DNA of 64,000 nt from Bradyrhizobium sp. CCBAU 051011. Lineage in GTDB: Bacteria; Pseudomonadota; Alphaproteobacteria; Rhizobiales; Xanthobacteraceae. The first letter of the stretch is position 1, and each line of letters starts with the position of its first letter. The stretch covers positions 4,258,501-4,322,500 of the forward strand of contig NZ_CP022222.1 of assembly GCF_009930815.1 (NCBI RefSeq), read 5' to 3'. The position numbers and the translations under genes were made by a program. This document shows positions 33,445-42,881 of the stretch, piece after piece. Under the pieces are notes generated by a model. It worked only from the letters and a program-made list of their open reading frames with translations. It had not been told where the DNA came from and searched no databases.

Positions 33445-34398
33445 TCAACGCGCATATTCCGCGCCCGCCTTCACGGCCGCCGTCTTCGCCGCGGGCTTCT
33501 TCGCCGCGCCCTTCTTCGGCGCGGGCTGGCCGCGTGTATCGTTCAGCCAGGCGACGAAAGCGGTGACTGCGGGATCGTCGGCCATGCGCTGCTCGTATTC
33601 GAGCACGAACTGTCGGCGCGTCGGGCGAATGGTTGGATGGGCCCTGACGAGGTTGCCGCGGGCGAGATCGGGCGCGAGAAGGCCGTCGATCGCAATAGCG
33701 ACGCCCATGCCGGCGGCCGCAGCTTCAATGGACAGGCCGAGGCTTTCGAAACTGCTGCCGCCCTGTACGGGCACGTCGGTGAATTGCGCGTGATCCAGCC
33801 AGCGGCGCCAATCGTCCGGACGCGGCCGCGCATGCAGGAGGGGAACGGCGGCGAAATCCACCGCGCCCTTCTGCAAAAACTCCGGCGCGCAGACCGGCAC
33901 GGTCGCGATCGGCATCAACGAGTGGGTGACGAGCCCGGGACGCGGTTGCCCATCGGAAACGGCGATCACCGCATCGTAACGGCTGGCGAGAAGGTCGAGC
34001 GGATTGGAGCTGGTGTGCAGGTCGACTTCCAGATCGGGATAGGCCGCATGGAGTGTCGGCCAGATCGGCAGCAGGAAGCGCGAGACGAAGAAGCCGTAGA
34101 CGCCGACCGACAACCGCCGGAAACGCCGCAACCGAAGCCCGTCGGCGGCGTCGGCGATCCGGTCCAGCGCCTCGCGGGCGGAGTCAGCGAAGGTTTTCCC
34201 TGCGGAGGTCAGGATCAGGCCGCGCGAGCCGCGCAGGAAAAGGGCGGTCCCCATGCGCGCCTCCAGCGCGCGGACGTGCCGGCTCACGGCACCGACCGTC
34301 ACGTTCAGCTCCTCGGCCGCCCGCGTGATCGACAGATGCCGCGCGGCGGCCTCGAACGCCCGCACCGCATGCAAGGGAGGAAGTCGTCGTGACGCCAT
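33445..34398 (-). CDS. LysR family regulator (GcvA-like) with basic C-terminal tail
   Basis: This encodes 317 residues. The N-terminal helix-turn-helix is typical (LHAVRAFEAAARHLSITRAA, LNVTVGAVSRHVRALE). The effector domain resembles the GcvA group. The last 26 residues are a lysine/alanine/proline tail (PAPKKGAAKKPAAKTAAVKA), unlike normal LysR proteins and similar to histone H1-like tails. It is divergent from the acyl-CoA dehydrogenase/hydratase pair and probably controls it from the 164-base gap. Confidence 0.9.
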   Translation of the reverse strand: MASRRLPPLHAVRAFEAAARHLSITRAAEELNVTVGAVSRHVRALEARMGTALFLRGSRGLILTSAGKTFADSAREALDRIADAADGLRLRRFRRLSVGVYGFFVSRFLLPIWPTLHAAYPDLEVDLHTSSNPLDLLASRYDAVIAVSDGQPRPGLVTHSLMPIATVPVCAPEFLQKGAVDFAAVPLLHARPRPDDWRRWLDHAQFTDVPVQGGSSFESLGLSIEAAAAGMGVAIAIDGLLAPDLARGNLVRAHPTIRPTRRQFVLEYEQRMADDPAVTAFVAWLNDTRGQPAPKKGAAKKPAAKTAAVKAGAEYAR

Positions 34399-34562
34399 CG
34401 CGCAAGCTTAGTGGAAAAGGCCCAGCCGGCAAACGGGAGCGTTGACTCTGGCTCAAGGCGCCGACCCAAGAAGTCGTTTGCACGGATGCGTAGCAGGCCA
34501 TACCCCGGCATTCGCCCCGGGCCTCACTTCAGCCCGGGCAGGCGAAGCCGAGGGAGGTGTCC

Positions 34563-36314
34563 ATGACCATTCATGTCGATCTGACCAGCCGCGAAGCGGT
34601 GGCCCGGCGTTCCGGCGCATTGGCGCCGACCTGCCGCGGGCTGAACTTTTACTCGCTCGACCAGAGCCTGCGGGACCTGTTGCCGCATTACATGGAGGCG
34701 CCGCTGCTGGCGCATCTTTCGCCGCATCTTGCGGAACTCGGCGAACTGGCCGGAGGCCGGCTGCATGATCTGTCCGATCAGGCCGAGCGGCATCAGCCGG
34801 TGCTGCATCCCCGCGACGGCTATGGCCGCGATGAGGAGTGGATCGAATATCACCCGGCCTATCGCGAGATGGAAAGCATCGCGTTCGGCAAGTTCGGCAT
34901 GCACGCGATGTGCAACCGCGCCGGCATCATGGGCTGGCCATCGCCGATGCCGCCGCTCGCAAAGTACGTCTTTCACTATCTGTTTGCGCAGGCCGAGTTC
35001 GGCCTGCTGTGCCCGGTCAATCTCCCCGACAGCTCTTCTGAACTGGTGCGCCGCTTCGGAAACGATGAGCTGCGCCAGCGCTATCTCGATCGGATGTGGA
35101 GCCAGGATCCGGCTTCCCTGTTCAAGTGCGCGCAGTTCATGACGGAGAAGACCGGAGGTTCCGATGTCGGCGCTGGCGAACTTCTCGCCGTGCGCGACGG
35201 CAAGGACTGGAAGCTGTGGGGCGAAAAGTGGTTCTGCTCCAATGTCGACGCCGAATTGGCGGTGCTACTGGCGCGGCCCGAGGGTGCGGTGGCCGGTGGG
35301 CGCGGCCTCGGCCTGTTTCTGATGCCAAAGATGCTGCCCGATGGGCGGCGGAATTCGTACCGGATCATGCGCCTGAAGGACAAGCTCGGCAGCCGCACCA
35401 TGGCGAGCGGCGAGATCGTTTTCGAGGGCGCGGTCGCCTACCAGCTCGGCGAACTGGATCAGGGCCTCAAGCACATGCTGGTGATGGTGAATTCGAGCCG
35501 GGTGTCGCACCTGGCGCGCGCCGCCGGCATGATGCGGCGCTGCCTGAACGAGGCGATGGTCGCCGCGCGGCATCGCAACGCCTTCGGGCGTGCCGTGATC
35601 GATCATCCCCTGATGCGACGGCAATTGCTCAAGCTGATGGTGCCGACCGAGCAGGCGCTGTCGGCGCTGCTCTATTCGGCGACGTCATCCGACAAGGTGC
35701 TGCGGTTGCTGACGCCGATCGCAAAATACCGGGCGTGCCGCGACAATGTCACGGTCGCGACCGGCGCGATGGAGGCGCGCGGCGGCAACGGCTACATCGA
35801 GGACTGGCCGAACGCGCGGCTCATTCGCGATGCCCATCTCGGCCTGCTGTGGGAAGGCACCAGCAACATCAACGCGCTGGACGCGGTGCAGCGCGCGGTC
35901 GGCAAGGCCCGCGGTCACGAAGCGCTGCGCGACGATCTCAGCCGCCGCCTGGAAGACGTAAGTGGAATGCCGGGTCAATTCCGCACCCGCCTTTCCGGCG
36001 CGCTGACGGATGCCATGCGCTTTGCGGAAGAGGTGGCGGCCGATCCGGAGAACGAGCGGTTCTGCCGGATCGCCGCCGGGAAACTTTATCACGCGACGAC
36101 AGCTGCGCTGCTGGCATCCGAAGGCACGCGGCTCGGCAACGCCGGCGGCGATGCGCGGCGTCTATTGCTTTCGCGCTTCGTGCTCGAGCATCGCCTGGCC
36201 GAGCATTCCTCCGCCAATCTGCAGGCGCAGCGCTGGGAGAATGAAGCGATCGATCTATTGCTCGGCGATGCGCCTGTCACGATGAGCCAGGCTTCGGCGC
36301 TGGTGCAGGGGTAG
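34563..36314 (+). CDS. Acyl-CoA dehydrogenase, AidB-like
   Basis: This encodes 583 residues, longer than standard acyl-CoA dehydrogenases. Key parts are CAQFMTEKTGGSDVG for flavin binding, LKDKLGSRTMASGEI, and GGNGYIEDWPNARLIRDAHL followed by WEGTSN with the usual C-terminal Glu. The extra C-terminal helices (LSGALTDAMRFAEEVAADPE) fit the AidB/large ACAD group. ATG 34563 lies seven bases after GGGAGG. The hydratase gene follows after three bases. The role is probably acyl-CoA oxidation and not alkylation repair. Confidence 0.88.
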   Translation: MTIHVDLTSREAVARRSGALAPTCRGLNFYSLDQSLRDLLPHYMEAPLLAHLSPHLAELGELAGGRLHDLSDQAERHQPVLHPRDGYGRDEEWIEYHPAYREMESIAFGKFGMHAMCNRAGIMGWPSPMPPLAKYVFHYLFAQAEFGLLCPVNLPDSSSELVRRFGNDELRQRYLDRMWSQDPASLFKCAQFMTEKTGGSDVGAGELLAVRDGKDWKLWGEKWFCSNVDAELAVLLARPEGAVAGGRGLGLFLMPKMLPDGRRNSYRIMRLKDKLGSRTMASGEIVFEGAVAYQLGELDQGLKHMLVMVNSSRVSHLARAAGMMRRCLNEAMVAARHRNAFGRAVIDHPLMRRQLLKLMVPTEQALSALLYSATSSDKVLRLLTPIAKYRACRDNVTVATGAMEARGGNGYIEDWPNARLIRDAHLGLLWEGTSNINALDAVQRAVGKARGHEALRDDLSRRLEDVSGMPGQFRTRLSGALTDAMRFAEEVAADPENERFCRIAAGKLYHATTAALLASEGTRLGNAGGDARRLLLSRFVLEHRLAEHSSANLQAQRWENEAIDLLLGDAPVTMSQASALVQG

Positions 36315-36317
36315 ATC

Positions 36318-37100
36318 GTGGACATTGCTTGTCAACGCGAACTCGCAAGCCTGCTCGCCACGTTGCGCCGTGAAGGCCGCCAGCAGAGCGGCCTGGATCA
36401 ACGTCTCGTGCCGCCGGACAACGCAACGGCCTATCGCGTCGCCGGCATGGTCGTGGAAGAACTCGGTTGGGACGTGGTCGGCTGGAAGATCGCCGCGATG
36501 AAGGAGGGGTTGCAGCGTCAGCTTCGCACGGACCAGCCGATCTACGGCCGGGTGTTGATGCCGGTCGTGCCGTCGCCGGCTACGGTCGAACACGCCAAGG
36601 TCTGCAGCCCGATTCCCGAAGTCGAATACCAGGCCATACTCGGCGCCGACTTGCCGCCGCGCGAAAAGCTGTACACGGTGGAGGAAGTCACCGAGGCAGT
36701 GGCGTCGCTGCATCCGGGTATCGAACTCGCCGAATGCCGCTTCGTCCACGACGCGGCGTTTCCGCCGCTGCCCGCGATCCTCGCCGATGGCGCCGGAAGC
36801 GGCATCATCGCCTGCGGTGACGCGATCCCCGATTGGAAGACGCGCGATATCGCCGGCCAGGAAGTGGTGTTGAGCTGCAACGGCACGCTGCGGCGGAAGG
36901 GCACGGCCGGCGAAGCGCTCGATCATCCGATGGTGCCGCTGACCTGGCTCGCCAACGAACTCTCGCGTACCGGCGTCGGCATCAAGGCGGGGCACATTGT
37001 CAGCACGGGAACGCTGACCGGCATGCTGCGGCCGAAGCCGGGCGACACCTTTGTCGCGGATTTCGGCCCGTTCGGCAGCGTGACCGCGACTTACGCGTGA
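36318..37100 (+). CDS. 2-keto-4-pentenoate hydratase family protein
   Basis: This encodes 260 residues of the fumarylacetoacetase/MhpD-type fold. The motifs are AYRVAGMVVEELGWDVVGWKIA, PIPEVEYQAILG with metal-binding Glu residues, GIELAECRF, and the late GHIVSTGTLTGMLRPKPGDTFVADF. Such enzymes hydrate 2-hydroxy-dienoates from aromatic meta-cleavage. The GTG start at 36318 follows the dehydrogenase stop by three bases, so the two are co-transcribed under the divergent LysR gene. Confidence 0.88.
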   Translation: MDIACQRELASLLATLRREGRQQSGLDQRLVPPDNATAYRVAGMVVEELGWDVVGWKIAAMKEGLQRQLRTDQPIYGRVLMPVVPSPATVEHAKVCSPIPEVEYQAILGADLPPREKLYTVEEVTEAVASLHPGIELAECRFVHDAAFPPLPAILADGAGSGIIACGDAIPDWKTRDIAGQEVVLSCNGTLRRKGTAGEALDHPMVPLTWLANELSRTGVGIKAGHIVSTGTLTGMLRPKPGDTFVADFGPFGSVTATYA

Positions 37101-37118
37101 TAGAGGGCAGTCCCGATC

Positions 37119-37433
37119 TCAGGTACCCCGCTCGGGAAGGTCGCCGAGGAGATTCGACAGCCTGACCGCCAGGTTTCGCAGCCGGGCGTTCTCCTCGAGC
37201 AGTTGCAGCACGTTGCCGGTATCGTGCTGCCGCGCTTGATCGCCTCGAAGTCCGTCGGCTTCGTCGAGCAGGGGCGATAAAGCTGCGAGCAGCGCGTCGC
37301 CCCGGAGCGGCGCTTCCTGTGCCTGAGCCACGGCACTGCGCTCACGCAGCGGCACGACGTTATCGCGACGGCCGATATCCCGGAATGCATTGACGCGGAC
37401 CTGTTTGCCCAGCGGTAGATGTTCGGTACTCAT
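37119..37433 (-). CDS. Small protein with C-terminal coiled coil (EENARLR family)
   Basis: This encodes 104 residues. The C-terminus LLEENARLRNLAVRLSNLLG is a leucine-zipper-like coiled coil, and nearly the same motif ends the 80-residue protein at 38684-38926. The N-terminal half is polar and without a recognised domain. I recall such proteins as repeated hypotheticals in Bradyrhizobium. It is convergent with the hydratase gene. Confidence 0.6.
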   Translation of the reverse strand: MSTEHLPLGKQVRVNAFRDIGRRDNVVPLRERSAVAQAQEAPLRGDALLAALSPLLDEADGLRGDQARQHDTGNVLQLLEENARLRNLAVRLSNLLGDLPERGT

Positions 37434-37659
37434 GACAATTTCCTGATCACAAGGTGGCGCAGTCGCCGTTTTCGACGCCCAGCTTTTATTGAGTCCGGGG
37501 CAAATTTGCGTCGGAAAGGCAACGGCGAAAAGGCTCGCCGGATGGCGCCTGCGTCGCTTGAGTCACACGGCAGATCGGATTAGGCCAAATTTTTGACGTA
37601 TCGCCGTCCTTTCTGACGTCGACGGTGGGCTGGGGAGCGACCACCGTAGGGGCGTATCA

Positions 37660-37860
37660 ATGACGGATTTCCTGACCAACGCAGATCACTGGCGCAAGCG
37701 CGCGGAACAGACAAGGGCGTTAGCCGCGAATGCGGTCAAGGACCAGGGCCGCCTGCTTAAAGTGGCGGAAGAATACGATCGTCTGGCAGCGCACGCCGAA
37801 CAGCGGCGGAGCACGTTGGTTCCTCGGGGGTCCTACATTCCGGCAAGCCAGTCCGAATAG
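37660..37860 (+). CDS. Small helical protein of unknown function
   Basis: This encodes 66 residues, mostly one long charged helix (ADHWRKRAEQTRALAANAVK, LKVAEEYDRLAAHAEQR). It resembles the short HWRxRAEEaR-type hypotheticals common in Bradyrhizobium. The start ATG 37660 is preceded by a weak GGGGCG site. Confidence 0.6.
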   Translation: MTDFLTNADHWRKRAEQTRALAANAVKDQGRLLKVAEEYDRLAAHAEQRRSTLVPRGSYIPASQSE

Positions 37861-38077
37861 ATCTTCTTCAATCGAAAACGTTGGGAGAAGCGGGCATTTC
37901 TTGCTTCCGCGGCCGCGCGGCTGCGCCGTCGTGGCGGCGAAACGCGCAGCCATACCCAGATGTGTGACCTGTAAAACACAACCGCGAAGCAACGTTCAAA
38001 GCATTGTGATCGCGCGATTGCAGTCGAATCAACGAATCGCCTAGACCGTTAGCGGGGCTGGGAAGCGGAGAGTTAGT

Positions 38078-38176
38078 ATGAGAGTCGCTTCCTTAGAAAG
38101 TGTACTGACGGCGGCTACGCTGGTATTGGCCATCGTCATCGTGCTGTGGGGAATCAAGATTTTCCACGGTGTGTGA
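38078..38176 (+). CDS. Very small membrane protein
   Basis: This encodes 32 residues with one transmembrane helix (LTAATLVLAIVIVLWGIKIF). The start is supported by a GCGGAGAG ribosome site eight bases upstream. It has no recognised family. Confidence 0.5.
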   Translation: MRVASLESVLTAATLVLAIVIVLWGIKIFHGV

Positions 38177-38397
38177 GCAGGTAAGCTGGCGTCGAACAGA
38201 GACCTCCGAATCAAGAAGAGGCTCGCGACAAAGGCACGGGCAGGGCGTCACTTCCGCGGCGGCGGAGGTCCTTCTCATTTCTGATTGCCGAGGCATAGTT
38301 CGCCGGAGGCTTGTCCCTTCCGACGCGTATCGGGTTTGGTTTACGGCTTGGCGTAAAATTCGCGCAGGCCGCGAAAGGCATTGGTTTCAATTTCCGC

Positions 38398-38490
38398 ATG
38401 CATTTTGGTTATTATCTGATGATCGCAGCCCTTGTTCTCATCGGGCTGGAAGTCCTTTACCGGCTCTATCAATTGGCAACATTCCTTTAA
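38398..38490 (+). CDS. Possible very small membrane protein
   Basis: This encodes 30 residues with one hydrophobic helix (YLMIAALVLIGLEVLYRLY). The ribosome site is weak. It lies among other tiny genes and may be real, but the support is only composition and size. Confidence 0.35.
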   Translation: MHFGYYLMIAALVLIGLEVLYRLYQLATFL

Positions 38491-38683
38491 ATCGCACGCG
38501 CAGGCTGTTGTTTTTGTGCACGCGGGCTTCGGGTCTTGCCGCAATCACGCCGCTTTAGCGCCGGGGTCGCCACCGCACGATTCCAATTTTAGTCGCAAAT
38601 TTGCCGGCCGACTCACCTCATTCTCCGCGCGCGACGTGGTGACTGGGGGCACGTTTCCGCTTTTTAAAATTGGAGTATCAATC

Positions 38684-38926
38684 ATGCGAGTAGACCATCC
38701 GCAGCTTAATAAGCGAGACCGCCGCGCTGAACCTTCATTTTGGGTTGAGGAACCGACCGACGACGCACTGTCATTGCTGGAGAATGCCCTTCGCGGGGAT
38801 GAGCCTGCCCTTCGCCGCGAAGAGCGGGCCGACGAAGCCAACGCGCTGATCGAGGAAAATGCCAGGCTTCGGGAGCTTCTGTCACAGCTATCGGACCTGA
38901 TCCGCAAAAACGGCATTCAGCGCTAA
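38684..38926 (+). CDS. Small protein with C-terminal coiled coil (EENARLR family)
   Basis: This encodes 80 residues. The C-terminal half (DEANALIEENARLRELLSQL, SDLIRKN) is a coiled coil closely related to the end of the protein at 37119-37433. ATG 38684 is supported by TTGGAG nine bases upstream. A strong terminator follows 18 bases after the stop. The product may dimerise; its partner could be the paralogue. Confidence 0.65.
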   Translation: MRVDHPQLNKRDRRAEPSFWVEEPTDDALSLLENALRGDEPALRREERADEANALIEENARLRELLSQLSDLIRKNGIQR

Positions 38927-38943
38927 CGCCCACATCTGATTTC

Positions 38944-38990
38944 GGCCCCGCCCCGGCAACAAGCGATTGAACCGCTGCCGGGGCGGGGCC
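38944..38990 (+). terminator. Strong rho-independent terminator
   Basis: A perfect 15-base inverted repeat (GGCCCCGCCCCGGCA and its complement) with a 17-base loop is followed by GCGTTTATTTT. It ends the small coiled-coil gene and faces the convergent opp operon, so it probably also limits transcription from the other side. Confidence 0.85.
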
Positions 38991-39056
38991 GCGTTTATTT
39001 TCAGCGATTGCATTCACGCCGCCGACTGCGCGAGAGCGGCGGCTCAGGCGCCGCCG

Positions 39057-40025
39057 TCAGGCCAGATGACATGCGACGAAATGTCCGTCGCTCCCTTGCT
39101 TCAATTCGGGCGCGCTCTCGCGGCAGCGCGGCTCGGCGATTGGGCAGCGGGTGTGGAAGTGACAGCCGCGCGGCGGGTTCATCGGGCTCGGCACGTCGCC
39201 CTGCAGGCGGATCCGCTTGCGTTTCACCTTCGGGTCCGGCACCGGCACGGCGGAGAGCAGCGCCTGCGTATAGGGATGCCGGGGATTGCGGTAGAGCTCG
39301 CTGGCATCAGCCAGCTCGACGATGCGTCCGAGATACATCACCGCGACGCGGTCGGAGATGTGCTCCACCACGGAGAGATCGTGGGCGACGAACAGGTAGG
39401 TAAGGTTGAGCTCGGACTGCAAATCTTCCAGCAGGTTGATGACCTGCGCCTGAATGGAGACGTCGAGCGCGGAGACCGGTTCGTCGCAGACGATGAATTT
39501 CGGCTCCACCGCGAGCGCGCGCGCGATCACGATGCGCTGGCGCTGGCCGCCGGAAAATTCGTGCGGATAGCGCCGCATGTGCTCGGCCTTCAGCCCGACC
39601 TTGACCAACAGGCTCGCCACGCGGTCGTCGCGCTCGCTTGCCGAGGAGGCGAGCTCGTGGATGGTGAAGGCTTCTCCGAGGATCGCGCCAACCGTCATGC
39701 GCGGATTGAGCGAAGCGAAGGGGTCCTGGAACACGATCTGCATGCTACGCCGCATGGCGCGCAGGTCGCCGCCGGAGAGGCCACGCATGTCCTGTCCGTC
39801 AAAGACGATCTCGCCCTCGCTGGGCTCGACCAGGCGCAGCACGCAGCGCGCCGTGGTGGACTTGCCGCAACCGGACTCGCCGACCAGGCCGAGCGTTTCG
39901 CCGCGATTGACCGCAAAGGACACGCCGTCGACCGCGTGAACGCGGCCGACTTCGCGCGACAGCAGTCCGCCCTTGACCGAAAAATGCTTCTTCAGGCCGG
40001 TAACGCGGAGCAGGGGTTCGCTCAT
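39057..40025 (-). CDS. Oligopeptide/dipeptide ABC transporter ATP-binding protein (OppF/DppF type)
   Basis: This encodes 322 residues. It has Walker [10 protein letters not shown], signature [16 protein letters not shown], Walker [13 protein letters not shown], and the C-terminal oligopeptide domain with a Cys cluster ([17 protein letters not shown]) that can bind an iron-sulfur cluster in relatives. ATG 40025 overlaps the upstream ATPase gene stop by four bases. It is the last gene of the opp operon. Confidence 0.93.
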   Translation of the reverse strand: MSEPLLRVTGLKKHFSVKGGLLSREVGRVHAVDGVSFAVNRGETLGLVGESGCGKSTTARCVLRLVEPSEGEIVFDGQDMRGLSGGDLRAMRRSMQIVFQDPFASLNPRMTVGAILGEAFTIHELASSASERDDRVASLLVKVGLKAEHMRRYPHEFSGGQRQRIVIARALAVEPKFIVCDEPVSALDVSIQAQVINLLEDLQSELNLTYLFVAHDLSVVEHISDRVAVMYLGRIVELADASELYRNPRHPYTQALLSAVPVPDPKVKRKRIRLQGDVPSPMNPPRGCHFHTRCPIAEPRCRESAPELKQGSDGHFVACHLA

Positions 40026-41014
40026 GCCATCGCTCCCTGCTTCTCGCCGAGGTGACATGCCATGCGATGACCGGGCGCGACCTCGCGCAGCAGCGGCTCC
40101 TCTACGGTGCAACGATCAAAGGCGTAGCGGCAGCGCGGCGCGAAGCGGCAGCCGGGGGTCGGATTGATCAGGATCGGCACCGAGCCGCCGATGGCCTCCA
40201 GCCGGGTCTTGTGCTTGCTGTCGAGGTCGATGCGCGGGATCGAGCGGATCAGGCCTTGTGTATAGGGATGGCGCGGATTTTCGAACAGGCTGTCAACGTC
40301 GGCCTCTTCCACCACCTTGCCGGCATACATGACGACGACACGCTGCGCGGTTTCCGCCACCACGCCCATGGCGTGGGTGATCAGCATTACCGCCATGCCG
40401 AAGCGGTCCTTCATGTCCTGCAGGAGGTCGAGGATTTGCGCCTGGATGGTGACGTCGAGCGCGGTAGTCGGCTCGTCGGCGATGACGAGCTTGGGCTTGC
40501 AGGCCAGCGCCATCGCGATCATGACGCGCTGGCGCATGCCGCCGGAGAACTGGTGCGGATAATCATGCACGCGGCCCTCGGCGTTCGGGATCTGCACCAG
40601 CTTGAACATTTCCACGGTGCGGGCGAGCGCGTCCTTGTTCGACAAGCCCTCGTGACGGCGAAGGCTCTCGGCAACCTGTTCGCCGACCGTCAGCACCGGG
40701 TTGAGCGAGGTCATCGGCTCCTGGAAGATGAAGCCGATATCCTTGGCGCGGATATCGTCCAACTCGTGGCTCGTGAGCGGCACGAGGTCGCGGCCCTCGA
40801 ACAGGATCTGGCCCTGGACGATGCGGCCGGGCGGCATCGCGATCAGCTTCAGGATCGACATCGCGGTGACGGTCTTGCCGCAGCCGGACTCGCCGACCAC
40901 GCAGAGCGTCTCGCCCTTGTTGATCGTGATGTCGACGCCGTCGACCGCCTGCAGCATGCCGTCGTCAGTAGAGAAGTGGGTTTTCAGCCCCTTGATTTCG
41001 AGCAGCGGCGCCAT
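40022..41014 (-). CDS. Oligopeptide/dipeptide ABC transporter ATP-binding protein (OppD/DppD type)
   Basis: This encodes 330 residues. It has Walker [11 protein letters not shown], signature [16 protein letters not shown], Walker [13 protein letters not shown] and the Cys cluster [19 protein letters not shown] 41014 overlaps the permease stop by one base. A much longer open frame upstream lies antiparallel in phase to the permease gene and is not the start. Confidence 0.93.
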   Translation of the reverse strand: MAPLLEIKGLKTHFSTDDGMLQAVDGVDITINKGETLCVVGESGCGKTVTAMSILKLIAMPPGRIVQGQILFEGRDLVPLTSHELDDIRAKDIGFIFQEPMTSLNPVLTVGEQVAESLRRHEGLSNKDALARTVEMFKLVQIPNAEGRVHDYPHQFSGGMRQRVMIAMALACKPKLVIADEPTTALDVTIQAQILDLLQDMKDRFGMAVMLITHAMGVVAETAQRVVVMYAGKVVEEADVDSLFENPRHPYTQGLIRSIPRIDLDSKHKTRLEAIGGSVPILINPTPGCRFAPRCRYAFDRCTVEEPLLREVAPGHRMACHLGEKQGAMA

Positions 41015-41934
41015 CAGATCACCCGCCTTGCATCGAGCGCGTCGCGCATGCCGTCGCCGATGAAATTGATGGCGACGACGGCGACGAAGATCGCCCCGCC
41101 CGGGAACAACGCCCAATGCGGACCGATGTCGAGGAAATCCTTGGCGTCGAACAATAGCCGGCCCCAGGTCGGGGTATCCGGCGGAAAGCCGAGGCCGAGA
41201 AACGACAGCGTCGATTCGGCGATGATCGCTGCGGCGACGTCGATGGTGCCGGCGATGATCACGGGGCCGACGGCGTTGGGCAGGATGTGCCGCACTACCT
41301 GCCGCAACGGGCTGGCGCCGAGCGCGCGCGCGGCTTCGACGAATTCCTTCTCGCGCAAGGAGAGGAACTGCGCGCGCACCAGGCGCGCGACCGGCATCCA
41401 GCGCAGGCCGCCGATGACGAGCACGATCAGGATGAAGATGCCGCCCTCGGGACCGAACACGGCTTTGAGCCCGTCGCGGAACAGATAGATGAGCAGGAGC
41501 AGCAGCGGCAGTTGCGGCAGCGACAGGAAGAGATCGGTGAGCCACATCAGCGCATGCCCGAGCGCCCCGCGCGACATGCCGGCGAGCGCCCCGATCAGCG
41601 TGCCGACGAGGACGGCGACCGCCATCGCCGCGAGCCCGACGGCCAGCGAGATGCGGCCGCCGTAGATCATGCGGGCGAGGATATCCTGTCCGAGATCGTC
41701 GGTGCCGAAGGGGTGGGCGAACGAGGGGCCCTCCAGGCGCGCGCTGAAATCGATCTCATTGATGCTGACGCGCCAGACGAAGGGGCCGAACACCACCGCC
41801 GCGATCAGGACAAGCAGCAGGAATGCGCTGACCACGGCGAGCTTGTGGCGGCGATAGCGCCGCCAGGTCTCGCGCCAGGGCGACCAGGCCGGCCGCCGCT
41901 CAGCGGAAGGAGATGCGAGGGTCAAGCCAGCCAT
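41014..41934 (-). CDS. Oligopeptide/dipeptide ABC transporter permease (OppC type)
   Basis: This encodes 306 residues with about six membrane helices. The N-terminal OppC segment ([19 protein letters not shown]), the [20 protein letters not shown] motif and the EAA loop ([20 protein letters not shown]) are clear. It overlaps the OppB-type gene by about 35 bases. Confidence 0.93.
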   Translation of the reverse strand: MAGLTLASPSAERRPAWSPWRETWRRYRRHKLAVVSAFLLLVLIAAVVFGPFVWRVSINEIDFSARLEGPSFAHPFGTDDLGQDILARMIYGGRISLAVGLAAMAVAVLVGTLIGALAGMSRGALGHALMWLTDLFLSLPQLPLLLLLIYLFRDGLKAVFGPEGGIFILIVLVIGGLRWMPVARLVRAQFLSLREKEFVEAARALGASPLRQVVRHILPNAVGPVIIAGTIDVAAAIIAESTLSFLGLGFPPDTPTWGRLLFDAKDFLDIGPHWALFPGGAIFVAVVAINFIGDGMRDALDARRVI

Positions 41935-42859
41935 AGAGGATATCCGCGATCAGGTTGAACAGCACGACGAGACAGGCGAACACGAAGGTCACGGCCATCA
42001 CGACAGGCGTGTCGTTGGAGAGGATGGAAGAGATCAAGAGCGAGCCGATGCCGGGAATGCGAAAGATCTGCTCGGTCACGATGGCGCCGCCGAACACCGC
42101 CGGCATCTGCAGCGCGACCAGGGTGACGACCGGGATCATCGCGTTACGCATCGCGTGCTTGACGATCACCCTGGGTTGCCCGAGGCCCTTGGCGCGGGCG
42201 GTGGTGACGTAGTCAAGGCGGATCACGTCCAGCATGGCCGAGCGCACGAAGCGCGTCATCGAAGCCGCCTGGAACAGGCCGAGCACCATCACGGGCATGA
42301 TGGCCTGCTTTATCTGCTCAAACAGCCAGCGTATTCCGGTCGCCTTGATGTCACTTGAATAGACAAAGGGCAGCCAGTCCAGCGTGATCGAGAAGACCAG
42401 GATGAATAGGAGCCCTGTGAAGAAAGTCGGTAGCGAGAAGCCGATGAAGGCAAACGTGTTGGCAATCTGATCGAAGATCGAATAGGGCCTGGTCGCGGCG
42501 TACACGCCGACGGGTATAGCGATCAGGAGCGCCAGTATCTGCGCCGAGCCGATCACGTAAAGCGTGGTCGGCAGGCGTTGCAGGATGAGCGTGTCCACGT
42601 TCATCCTGCTGACGAAGGAAAAGCCCCAGTCGCCTTGCAGCATCGCCGCGAGCCAGCGCAGGTAGCGGAGGTAGATCGGATCGTCGAGACCGAACTTGGC
42701 GCGAAGCGCCGCCCCGACTTCGGGCGGTACGTTGGGGTTGGTTGCCAGTTCACTGAAGGGATCGCCCGGCGCAAGCGCCAGGACAATGTAGAGAACCAGC
42801 GAAATGCCGAGCAGGCTCGGCACGGCGATCAACAAGCGACGCAGGACATACTGACTCAT
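41900..42859 (-). CDS. Oligopeptide/dipeptide ABC transporter permease (OppB type)
   Basis: This encodes 319 residues. It begins with the usual MSQYVLRRLLIAVPSLLG and carries the EAA loop YVTTARAKGLGQPRVIVKHA. ATG 42859 fits the family start and has GAGGG-type sequence upstream. It lies 22 bases after the binding-protein gene. Confidence 0.93.
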   Translation of the reverse strand: MSQYVLRRLLIAVPSLLGISLVLYIVLALAPGDPFSELATNPNVPPEVGAALRAKFGLDDPIYLRYLRWLAAMLQGDWGFSFVSRMNVDTLILQRLPTTLYVIGSAQILALLIAIPVGVYAATRPYSIFDQIANTFAFIGFSLPTFFTGLLFILVFSITLDWLPFVYSSDIKATGIRWLFEQIKQAIMPVMVLGLFQAASMTRFVRSAMLDVIRLDYVTTARAKGLGQPRVIVKHAMRNAMIPVVTLVALQMPAVFGGAIVTEQIFRIPGIGSLLISSILSNDTPVVMAVTFVFACLVVLFNLIADILYGWLDPRISFR

Positions 42860-42881
42860 GAGGGAACAATCCCTTCGATGA

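Noticed and set aside
40022..41545. Extended 507-residue reading of the OppD-type gene
   Set aside because: The extra N-terminal part is a shifted frame through the permease gene; the natural start at 41014 overlaps the permease stop.
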